NCBI GenBank assembly: GCA_905198295.1
Contig: CAJKBW010000085.1
Location: 1-12,126 of the forward strand
Direction of reading: 5' to 3'
From: an uncultured Oscillospiraceae bacterium
GTDB taxonomy: Bacteria > Bacillota > Clostridia > Oscillospirales > Acutalibacteraceae
Length of the DNA: 12,126 nt
Shown here in pieces: positions 1 to 6,104 of the stretch (position 1 is its first letter; each line of letters starts with the position of its first letter). The notes below the pieces were generated by a model, which was not told where the DNA came from, ran no database searches, and was given only the letters and a program-made list of their open reading frames with translations. Both the position numbers and the translations under genes were made by a program.

Positions 1-25
1 GCCGCTTTTGCGGCAGCCCTTTGCT
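1..25 (-). terminator. Probable terminator of the SH3 lipoprotein gene, cut by the window edge
   Basis: Read on the minus strand, the stretch just after the lipoprotein stop holds AGGGCTGCCGC, then AAAA, then GCGGC, so the right arm of a GC-rich hairpin begins before the window runs out. The remaining arm and any T-run lie outside. The inner five-base stem (GCCGC/GCGGC, positions 1-14) is complete. The reading as a terminator is inferred from position and partial symmetry. Confidence 0.5.
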
Positions 26-40
26 GTATAATTATGCGGT

Positions 41-520
41 TTACGCTTCAGGGACAGCGCTTTCCTCCGGCATCGATTGAGCCACCGTAGTAGTTGTCTC
101 CGCTGCCGTAGTAGCCATCGCCTCATCAAGGCTGAAGCGGATGAACTGGGCGCTGATGTAGCCCTCATCCTCGCCGTGCTGGACCTTGTACCAGTCACCT
201 TCGCGGCCGAGCACGCTGAACTGCTCGCCCTTGTGTGCGCCGCCGATGGCGCCGTATTCCTTGCCTGGCCCACTGCGTACGTACACGCTGTCCTCCGAAC
301 ACCAGCCGCGCAGCGGATAGGCCGCCGGCTCGCCCGGCAGGGTGGTGGTCGTAGCGGTCGGGGTGGTTTCGACGGTGGTAGACATAGCGGTGTCGCTCGA
401 AGCAGCGGCAGAATCCGGCTCGCTGGATGCCGGTTCCTTGGAGCAGCCGGACAGCAGGGCGGCCATCATCAGCGCGCAGGCGATCCCTGCCGCGCCGGAA
501 AACCAGGGGATTCTTTTCAT
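41..520 (-). CDS. SH3-domain lipoprotein
   Basis: The predicted protein has 159 residues. It starts with a lipoprotein signal peptide (MKRIPW, a hydrophobic core, then lipobox LLSGC with Cys26 as the lipidated residue), so it should be anchored on the outer face of the membrane. A Thr/Ser/Ala-rich linker (about 31-63, with TTT runs at 47-60) leads to one bacterial SH3 domain at about 72-130, recognised by VYVRSGPGKEY, the GDWYKV strand and EGYISAQFI. A second Thr-rich stretch (137-148) forms the tail. Such SH3b domains usually bind peptidoglycan or peptide ligands; no catalytic domain is present. The start at 520 is chosen because AAAGGA lies 10 bases upstream and the signal peptide begins there; an upstream in-frame ATG at 571 would bury the signal. 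It is divergent from the apbE-rnf operon and nothing ties it functionally to that operon. Confidence 0.85.
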   Translation of the reverse strand: MKRIPWFSGAAGIACALMMAALLSGCSKEPASSEPDSAAASSDTAMSTTVETTPTATTTTLPGEPAAYPLRGWCSEDSVYVRSGPGKEYGAIGGAHKGEQFSVLGREGDWYKVQHGEDEGYISAQFIRFSLDEAMATTAAETTTTVAQSMPEESAVPEA

Positions 521-575
521 GGAAATCGCATCCTTTCGCATCCGTTTCTCAACGGCCGGAGAAAAAACCATTCAC

Positions 576-585
576 TTTGTACAAA
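576..585. promoter_or_regulatory. 10-bp palindrome TTTGTACAAA in the divergent gap
   Basis: A perfect 10-base palindrome sits between the SH3 lipoprotein and apbE and directly adjoins the candidate minus-strand -10 box. Its position would suit an operator controlling the lipoprotein promoter and possibly the redox operon. No regulator is identified, and a 10-base palindrome can occur by chance. Confidence 0.25.
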
Positions 586-612
586 CTATAGCACAATTCC
601 GGGCACAATAAA
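585..612 (-). promoter_or_regulatory. Candidate promoter for the SH3 lipoprotein gene
   Basis: On the minus strand TTTATT (612-607) and TATAGT (590-585) are separated by 16 bases, and TGC directly precedes the -10 box, giving an extended -10 (TGnTATAGT). Transcription would begin roughly 60 bases before the ATG at 520. The -35 box is poor, so the call rests on the extended -10 and on position in the divergent gap. Confidence 0.45.
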
Positions 613-656
613 AGAGAATGTCGGGACAAACCCACGATTTGGTAAGGGGGATAAAG

Positions 657-1700
657 ATGCGCCGGAGATTTTTGGGAATATTGACCATGCTATTTGCCGG
701 ACTGACCGGCTGTATGGCACAGGCGGCCGATTCGGCGCCGACAAGATTTTCCACCCAGTTTGTCGGTGCGATGGATACCGTGGTTCAGCTGATCGCGTAC
801 TGCATGGACGAAGCGGAATTTACCCGCGCGGTGCAGGCGGTGCGCGGGGAACTGGAACGGCAGGAGGCGCTGCTGGATATCCATCGGCCGGACAGCGCAG
901 TATCCCGGGTGAACGCGGCAGCGGGTGGCACGGTTGCCTGTCCGACAGAGCTGTGTATGCTGGTAGCTCGTTGTCAGGCGCTGTACGAGCGAGTGCCGGG
1001 GACGAATATCGCGATGGGCGCAGTGCTGCGGCTTTGGGAGGATGCCCGTGTATCGGGCGTGCTGCCGGATGAGGCGGCGCTGCGGCGGGCTGGGGGACAT
1101 ATCGCCCTCAGCCGGGTTTACGCGGATCCGGAAAACGGCGAGATCACCATTACTGATCCGGCGCAGTCGCTGGATCTCGGCGCAGTGGGCAAGGGCTATG
1201 CAGCGGACGCTGCAGCCGTCCGGCTGCACGAGCTGGGGGTGACCAGTTTTTTGCTGGATTTTGGAGAAAGCACGATGGTGTGTGCCGGTGCGCCGCCGGA
1301 AAGCGGCGGCTGGACGGTTGCAGTGAGGGAGCCGGACGCCGTGCTCAACCTTTCGGGCCGGCGGGAGGTGCCGGAATACAGTGGGACGCTCACCCTTGCC
1401 GACCGATGTCTGGGGGTCAGCGGGGATTACCAGAAGTATTTTGCCTCAAGCGGGATATACTATGCGCATATCCTGGAAGAATCCACCCTGTATCCGGCAC
1501 GCTACTGCCGAGCGGTGTGCGTGCTGGCACCGGATGCGTTTGCGGCGGATTACCTGTCCACTGCGCTGTTTGCGCAGCCGTATGCTGCCGCCCGGGAGGC
1601 AGCGGAGAACCTGCCAAACGTCGATGTCCTGTGGATATTTGCAGATGGCAGCCGGGAAATGACGCCAGGCTTTGCGGAGTACTGGCGGGATGAGGAATAA
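657..1700 (+). CDS. apbE: FAD:protein FMN transferase (ApbE family), lipoprotein
   Basis: ApbE enzymes split FAD and attach FMN through a phosphoester bond to Thr in exported or membrane redox proteins. This 347-residue protein has a lipoprotein signal (MRRRFLGIL..., lipobox GLTGC, Cys19), placing it outside the membrane where RnfG and the RnfD flavin site lie. Family marks are LDLGAVGKGYAAD (172-184), LLDFGES, GVSGDYQKYF, YAHILEE (His271) and AADYLSTALF (Asp298 and Thr302, spaced as in the Mg-binding D-x3-T of known ApbE/Ftp proteins). The usual HIIDPxTGxP stretch reads HILEESTLYP, a diverged form. The start at 657 is picked because AAGGGGG lies six bases upstream and the signal peptide begins there. 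rnfC follows 18 bases after the stop. The obvious clients are the DAVSSAT and DAVSGAT motifs of the next genes. Confidence 0.93.
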   Translation: MRRRFLGILTMLFAGLTGCMAQAADSAPTRFSTQFVGAMDTVVQLIAYCMDEAEFTRAVQAVRGELERQEALLDIHRPDSAVSRVNAAAGGTVACPTELCMLVARCQALYERVPGTNIAMGAVLRLWEDARVSGVLPDEAALRRAGGHIALSRVYADPENGEITITDPAQSLDLGAVGKGYAADAAAVRLHELGVTSFLLDFGESTMVCAGAPPESGGWTVAVREPDAVLNLSGRREVPEYSGTLTLADRCLGVSGDYQKYFASSGIYYAHILEESTLYPARYCRAVCVLAPDAFAADYLSTALFAQPYAAAREAAENLPNVDVLWIFADGSREMTPGFAEYWRDEE

Positions 1701-1718
1701 AGAAATGGAGGCGGTCGG

Positions 1719-3005
1719 ATGGGCGCGAAATTCAGCGGAGGCATTGCGCTTCCGCATCAGGCCGAGCATAAAGAGGAAACGGCAAACCTGCCGGTACAGA
1801 CCCTGGCCCCGCCGCAGGTGGTCATCCCGATGGCACAGGGGCTGGCCAGGCCAGCACTGCCGGTGGTGGAGCCGGGACAGACGGTGAAGAAGGGTGAGCT
1901 GATCGGCCGGTCAGACGGGAAAATGTCAGTGCCGGTACACGCGAGTGTTTCCGGCACGGTCACTGCGGTGGAACCCCGGCCCTGTGTGGAGGGCGAGGGG
2001 ATGTGCGTAGTGGTGGAAAATGACGGCTGCGACACCCCGGCACCGGGACTAAAGTACCTGCCCGGCGAACAGGGCCTGCGCGCCCTCATGCGGGAAGCGG
2101 GCCTGATCGGTATGGGCGGTGCGGGCTTTCCGACCGCGGTAAAATACGAAACCGATAAGGCAATCCATTGGGTGCTGGTCAACGGCTGCGAATGCGAGCC
2201 GTATCTCACCTGTGACCATCAGCTGATGGTGCGGCATGCCGATCGGGTGGTGGCGGGCGCGGTGGCGCTCGGACAGGCGGCCGGCGCAGCGGTAAAAATC
2301 TGCGTAGAAAGCAATAAGCCGGACGCAGTGAAAAAACTGCGGGAGGCGGCGCTGCCGTTCGGGGTGGAGATTCTAGAGCTGCCAAACCGTTACCCGCAGG
2401 GTGGTGAGCGGCAGCTCATCCAGGCGGCGGTGGGACGCGAGGTTCCGGAGGGCGGTCTGCCTGCCGACGTGGGAGCGATCGTGAACAACGTTGCCACTGC
2501 GGCCGCGCTTTCTGACGCGATGGCAGGCTTCCCGCTGACCCATCGGCTGGTAACGGTGGCGGGTCAGGTGGCACACCCGGGCAACGTGTATGCGCCGGTG
2601 GGCACGCTGCTCAGCGATCTGCTTGCCTTCTGCGGCGGTGCGGGCGGCGAGGGATTGACTGCCATTTTCGGCGGACCGATGACCGGCCGGGTGCTCGACC
2701 GGCTGGACGTACCAATGACCAAGTCCACATCCGGGTTGATGCTGCTGGGGCGTTCTGGCTGGACCGAGCAGCCCTGCATCCGCTGCGGCGGCTGTGCACG
2801 GGTCTGCCCATCGAGGCTCCAGCCATTTGCCATTGACGCGGCGGTGATTGCCGGCCGGCGGGATGTCTGTGAAGCGCTGCACGCGGCGCAGTGTATATCC
2901 TGCGGCTGCTGCTCATATACCTGTCCGGCCAAGCGGCCGCTTGCCGCGCGTGTAGGTATGGCGCGGGAGGGAATCCGCGCCCGGGCGCGCGCCGCGAAAC
3001 GATAA
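1719..3005 (+). CDS. rnfC: Rnf-like electron transport complex subunit C
   Basis: RnfC is the cytosolic NADH-facing subunit of Rnf, carrying FMN and two 4Fe-4S clusters. The 428-residue protein has the family order: an N-terminal lipoyl-like region (PVVEPGQTVKKGELIG, then PVHASVSGTV), the nucleotide/flavin segment GMGGAGFPTAVK (about 128-142), LVNGCECEPYLTCD, and at the C-terminus two CxxCxxCxxxCP motifs with Cys353/356/359/363 and Cys392/395/398/402. Length matches the short RnfC form without a long C-terminal extension. GGAGG lies seven bases before the ATG. It is the second gene of the operon, after apbE. All eight cluster cysteines are present, so the electron wire of this subunit looks intact. 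A 125-base gap separates it from rnfD. Confidence 0.95.
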   Translation: MGAKFSGGIALPHQAEHKEETANLPVQTLAPPQVVIPMAQGLARPALPVVEPGQTVKKGELIGRSDGKMSVPVHASVSGTVTAVEPRPCVEGEGMCVVVENDGCDTPAPGLKYLPGEQGLRALMREAGLIGMGGAGFPTAVKYETDKAIHWVLVNGCECEPYLTCDHQLMVRHADRVVAGAVALGQAAGAAVKICVESNKPDAVKKLREAALPFGVEILELPNRYPQGGERQLIQAAVGREVPEGGLPADVGAIVNNVATAAALSDAMAGFPLTHRLVTVAGQVAHPGNVYAPVGTLLSDLLAFCGGAGGEGLTAIFGGPMTGRVLDRLDVPMTKSTSGLMLLGRSGWTEQPCIRCGGCARVCPSRLQPFAIDAAVIAGRRDVCEALHAAQCISCGCCSYTCPAKRPLAARVGMAREGIRARARAAKR

Positions 3006-3130
3006 GGCGGCTTGCGCGATTGAAGGACAGTACCGCCGGAAGGACCGGCTGCCGGGGCTGGCGTCCGGCCTGCCGGTCATGCGGCACCGCTGTCTTCCCG
3101 GCTGTTGATTGAGAAAGGAAGCGATGAGCT
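3006..3130 (+). other. 125-bp rnfC-rnfD spacer with GC-rich inverted repeats
   Basis: The other junctions of the operon are 18-24 bases; this one is 125. It is rich in GCCGG/CCGGC units, including a perfect hairpin GCCGG-AAGGA-CCGGC at 3035-3049. No convincing reading frame, promoter or T-run is visible. It may hold mRNA structures that set relative subunit expression, or may be worn sequence; nothing in it resembles RnfB. Confidence 0.4.
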
Positions 3131-4057
3131 TTGGCGATAAAACAGGAAATGGCTGCCCCGCATATCCGGAGAAAGCGCACCACATCGGCCATCATGACTG
3201 ATGTGGTAATCGCGCTGCTGCCGATATGTGTGTGGGCAGTGTGGCTGTTCCGCTGGCAGGCGGCGGCCGTTCTGGTGACAACTACCGCAGTGTGCGTTCT
3301 GGCGGACTGGCTGTGCCTGAAACTTCGCGGTCGCGGCGGCTTTGACGGCAGCGGAGCGGTGACCGGTCTGCTGCTGGGACTGTCTTTGCCGGCGGGTACG
3401 GCGCTCTGGGCGGCGGCGCTGGCCGGTGTTTTCGCCGTCGCGGTGGTCAAGCAGCTGCCCGGAGGTATCGGGCGCAATCTGTTTAACCCGGCGATGGCCG
3501 GCCGTGCGCTGCTGCTGGTTACTCTGCCGCAGACGCTGGGCGGCTACGTGCGCCCGGACGCCGTATCTTCGGCTACGCCGATCGCTGAAGCCGGGCTGGA
3601 CACCTCGCTGTGGCCGCTGTTCCTCGGTTATGAGAACGGCAGCCTGGGGGAAACCTCCGCACTGCTGATTCTCGTCGGGATGGTGTATCTGTGCGCGCGC
3701 GGGGTCATCCGTATGCGGGTGCCGATAACCTGTGTATGGAGTTTTGCGCTGGTGTACTGGATATTCGGTGGTTCGGCGCCCTTTACCGGGGCGGCCGCCG
3801 CACAGCTGCTGTCCGGCGGCCTGCTGCTTGGCGCGGTGTTTATGGTCACCGATTTTACTTCCAAGCCGACAACACCGGTGGGAGAATGCGTGTTTGCTGC
3901 GGGGGTCGGCATCCTGACTGCAGTGCTGCGCATCTGGGGGCCGTATCCAGAGGGGGTCTGCTTTGCCATCCTGCTGATGAATGCCGCAGCGCCGCTGATC
4001 GAATGGCTGACCATGCCGCGGGTATACGGCGTGCGCATCGGCCGCCACGCCGCTTGA
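3131..4057 (+). CDS. rnfD: Rnf-like electron transport complex subunit D, flavinylated membrane protein
   Basis: RnfD is an integral membrane subunit homologous to NqrB that carries a covalent FMN. The 308-residue protein is strongly hydrophobic with several transmembrane segments and the family signatures SGAVTGLLLGLSLP, RNLFNPAMAGRA (Asn116 onward), VFMVTDFTSKPTTPVG and YPEGVCFAILLMNAAAP. The flavinylation motif D-A-V-S-S-A-T ends at Thr149, fitting the ApbE target consensus, and PIAEA follows as in relatives. The chosen start is TTG at 3131, with AAAGGAAG ending about nine bases upstream; the product then begins LAIKQEMAAPHIRRK in register with other RnfD proteins. ATG at 3149 is possible but has a badly spaced Shine-Dalgarno. 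rnfG begins 19 bases after the stop. Confidence 0.94.
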   Translation: MAIKQEMAAPHIRRKRTTSAIMTDVVIALLPICVWAVWLFRWQAAAVLVTTTAVCVLADWLCLKLRGRGGFDGSGAVTGLLLGLSLPAGTALWAAALAGVFAVAVVKQLPGGIGRNLFNPAMAGRALLLVTLPQTLGGYVRPDAVSSATPIAEAGLDTSLWPLFLGYENGSLGETSALLILVGMVYLCARGVIRMRVPITCVWSFALVYWIFGGSAPFTGAAAAQLLSGGLLLGAVFMVTDFTSKPTTPVGECVFAAGVGILTAVLRIWGPYPEGVCFAILLMNAAAPLIEWLTMPRVYGVRIGRHAA

Positions 4058-4076
4058 CGAGAGGAAGGGATAAAGA

Positions 4077-5057
4077 ATGAAAATGTGGGGAAAAACCGTA
4101 CTCAACCTGTTGATTGTCGGGGCGGTGTCGGTCGGCCTGCTGTGGGGGATGAACATGGTATCCGAAACGCTTGCCGTCCGGCAGGAAGAACAGGCGGTAC
4201 GGGAGGATTTTGCCGGCTTGTTGGAGGCTGAACGATATGAGACGATGGATACCCGGGATGCTGAAGGCATCGTATCGGCCTACCGCGCACTGGATGCGTC
4301 CGGTGCGGTGATCGGGTATGCGGTTACGGTGCAGGTAAAGGGCTACGGCGGCGATATGGAGGTCAGAGCCGCGCTTTCGCCGGACGCGGCGCAGTTTATC
4401 GGCCTGCGGGTCGGGCGGAACAGCGAAACGATGGGCTATGGCTCACGTGTCACGGAGGAAGCCTTTTACCGCCAGTTCACCGCGTTGGCCGCACCAGCAT
4501 CGGTGGGCGGCTATACCGGTATTGATGAGCCGGGGGATACGTCCGCGCCGCCCGCCCAAACGGTGTGGGCCGACGGTGAGTACCGGGTGCAGAAGCTGGA
4601 CTATGACAATGCCGGCTACCGCGCTTTTGTGGAGCTGACCATATCCGGCGGAAAAATCACGGCGGTCAACTGGGACGCCGATAAGCGGGACAGTGATTCC
4701 ACCAAAAAAGCGGAATCGCTTGCCGGACGGTATGTAATGACCGAGGACGGCCCCGGCTGGCATGAACAGGCGCAGACGATGGAAAACGCGCTGCTGACTG
4801 CACAGGATCCGGCGAAACTCGTATACAATGAGGCGGACGGCAAAACTGACGCCTATGCCGGTGTGTCGGTTGCGGTGGGGGAATTTGTTGAGCTGGCATC
4901 ACAGGCTCTCGCCGAAGCGGCCGGCCGGGATAATACGGTCACCGTCCCCGGCGACAGCGGCACGGTGGACGCGGTGTCCGGTGCGACCGTATCCTCCAAA
5001 GCGGTGGTCCGCGCGGCAAATCTCGCGTATCGGTTTGTCCGTGATGCGGTTCGGTGA
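4077..5057 (+). CDS. rnfG: Rnf-like subunit G with an apparent inserted second FMN-binding domain
   Basis: RnfG is a membrane-anchored extracytosolic subunit with covalent FMN. This 326-residue version has one N-terminal membrane helix (about 7-28), an RnfG-like core (GYAVTVQVKGYGGDMEV, then SETMGYG at 116-122, where relatives have SETPGLG) and, at the C-terminus, the motif DAVSGATVSSKAVV with Thr304 as the FMN acceptor. Typical RnfG proteins are near 200 residues. The extra length lies at about 163-283 (DGEYRVQKLDYDNAGY, VELTISGGKITAVNWD), which resembles the FMN-binding domain of PplA-type extracellular flavoproteins. That insert ends in DAYAGVSVAVGEFVEL, which looks like a second flavinylation motif with Ala-Thr changed to Val-Ser264. 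A GAGGAAGGGA ribosome site precedes the ATG. The subunit identity is firm; the insertion is inferred by eye. Confidence 0.88.
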   Translation: MKMWGKTVLNLLIVGAVSVGLLWGMNMVSETLAVRQEEQAVREDFAGLLEAERYETMDTRDAEGIVSAYRALDASGAVIGYAVTVQVKGYGGDMEVRAALSPDAAQFIGLRVGRNSETMGYGSRVTEEAFYRQFTALAAPASVGGYTGIDEPGDTSAPPAQTVWADGEYRVQKLDYDNAGYRAFVELTISGGKITAVNWDADKRDSDSTKKAESLAGRYVMTEDGPGWHEQAQTMENALLTAQDPAKLVYNEADGKTDAYAGVSVAVGEFVELASQALAEAAGRDNTVTVPGDSGTVDAVSGATVSSKAVVRAANLAYRFVRDAVR

Positions 5058-5081
5058 CGGGAGAAAGGAAGGATCCGGAAG

Positions 5082-6053
5082 ATGACGAATTCCCTGAAGA
5101 CCGCGGATCGCCGCGGACTGGCGGCCTCGACGGTGCTGCTGTGTACGGGTGCAGCGGCCGGTGTGTCGGGTTTCGGCGGGCTGCTGGTGACGGTGTTCGG
5201 TGCATGGCTGCTGCTGATCCTGATTCCGCTTGCCCGGCTGTTCCGCCCGCTGCCTTCTGCTATACGGCAGGGCGCGCTGCTGCTTGCTGCTGCTTTTCTC
5301 GCAACACTGGCGCGGGTACTGCTGCTGACGTATCTGCCCGCTTTCACAGACCGCCTGCCGCCGCTGTGGCTGTTTTACGCGGCGGTGTTCAGCTGTGCGC
5401 CGGCGGCAGAGGAATGGAGCGAAACACCGCCCACCAGCGGGCGGGTCTATCTTGCCGCCCTTGCGCCGGTGGTCATCGGTGCGGTGCGGGAGCTGCTTGC
5501 CTACGGCACGATGTTTGCGGTGCGCGTCCTGCCTGCAGGCCTGTCGGCGGATTTTGCCGCCGGCGGCAGCGGCGTGGTTGCGGCTGGCCTGTTTCTTGCC
5601 TTGTTTTGTCTGCGGGGAAAGCCTGCTGCAGCGCCGTATCCGGCCCGGGGAATCCCCGCAGCGGCAGCAGCGGCGCTGACTGCGCTGATCGCTGGTGTGC
5701 TGCTCAGCCTGCTGCGGCTGATCTGGCCGGTATTTCCGGACGAATGGCTGCCGGCTGCTGCTGCGTTTATAACAGCCGTCGCGGCGCTGTTCTGGCTGTA
5801 TAAACCGGACATTGCGGACGGGGTGTGGATGGCGGCAGCCGCATTTACAGTGTGGATCTCCTGCCGTTCGGCCGCACTCTGGCCGGCCCTGCTTTGGCAG
5901 CTTGCCGGCGCGGCGATTCTGTTTGCCGTCGGTTGCCTGTTCGCGGGCATCTGGTATCGGCTGGACAACAGCGACCTGCCGGGTCCCTTCCGCAGTGCGC
6001 CGGCACTGCTGACCACTGCCGGTGTGCTATGGCTGGCCTTGGCGGTGCTGTAA
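5082..6053 (+). CDS. Membrane protein, apparent RnfE-RnfA fusion (diverged)
   Basis: The 323-residue, very Ala/Leu-rich protein has about nine to ten hydrophobic segments. Residues 1-175 follow the pattern of RnfE: LLCTGAAAGV (Cys21) where RnfE has GLCPALAVT, SAIRQGALLL...LTYLPAFTDRL, FSCAPAAEEW (Cys105) where RnfE has NCxxLGRAEA, and GAVRELLAYGTMF where RnfE has GxIRELLGxGxxF. The C-terminus, AGIWYRLDNSDLPGPFRSAP then LLTTAGVL, closely follows the RnfA ending (AGIRERLELxDVPKPFRGxP, ALITAGLL). Cys176 (LALFCLRG) and Cys261 (WISCRSAA) sit about where RnfA has its two cysteines. In Rnf/Nqr these cysteines hold an iron centre between the A and E subunits. The RnfA-like part is about 145 residues against about 190 normally, and its first helix seems shared with the last RnfE helix. 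It starts 24 bases after rnfG and is the last gene before the terminator. Homology is inferred by eye. Confidence 0.68.
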   Translation: MTNSLKTADRRGLAASTVLLCTGAAAGVSGFGGLLVTVFGAWLLLILIPLARLFRPLPSAIRQGALLLAAAFLATLARVLLLTYLPAFTDRLPPLWLFYAAVFSCAPAAEEWSETPPTSGRVYLAALAPVVIGAVRELLAYGTMFAVRVLPAGLSADFAAGGSGVVAAGLFLALFCLRGKPAAAPYPARGIPAAAAAALTALIAGVLLSLLRLIWPVFPDEWLPAAAAFITAVAALFWLYKPDIADGVWMAAAAFTVWISCRSAALWPALLWQLAGAAILFAVGCLFAGIWYRLDNSDLPGPFRSAPALLTTAGVLWLALAVL

Positions 6054-6091
6054 AAAAATCCCTGCGGCAGTTTTGCCGCAGGGATTTTTTT
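6052..6091. terminator. Bidirectional intrinsic terminator
   Basis: A perfect 18-base-pair stem (6052-6069 with 6074-6091) surrounds the loop GTTT. A seven-A tract leads and a seven-T tract ends it, with a CCCTGCGGC core, so the same element can end the redox operon on the plus strand and the glycosidase-like gene on the minus strand. It begins inside the TAA stop codon of the fusion gene and lies 13 bases beyond the stop of the convergent gene. Confidence 0.95.
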
Positions 6092-6104
6092 GAGTTGGTT
6101 TCGG

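Noticed and set aside
77..1072. Long plus-strand frame through the SH3 lipoprotein and into apbE
   Set aside because: It runs antisense to one gene and out of frame with another, has no recognisable domain and no ribosome site.
3006..3130. Missing rnfB hidden or decayed between rnfC and rnfD
   Set aside because: The gap is far too short, contains no Cys-rich frame, and clostridial rnfB lies at the other end of the operon.
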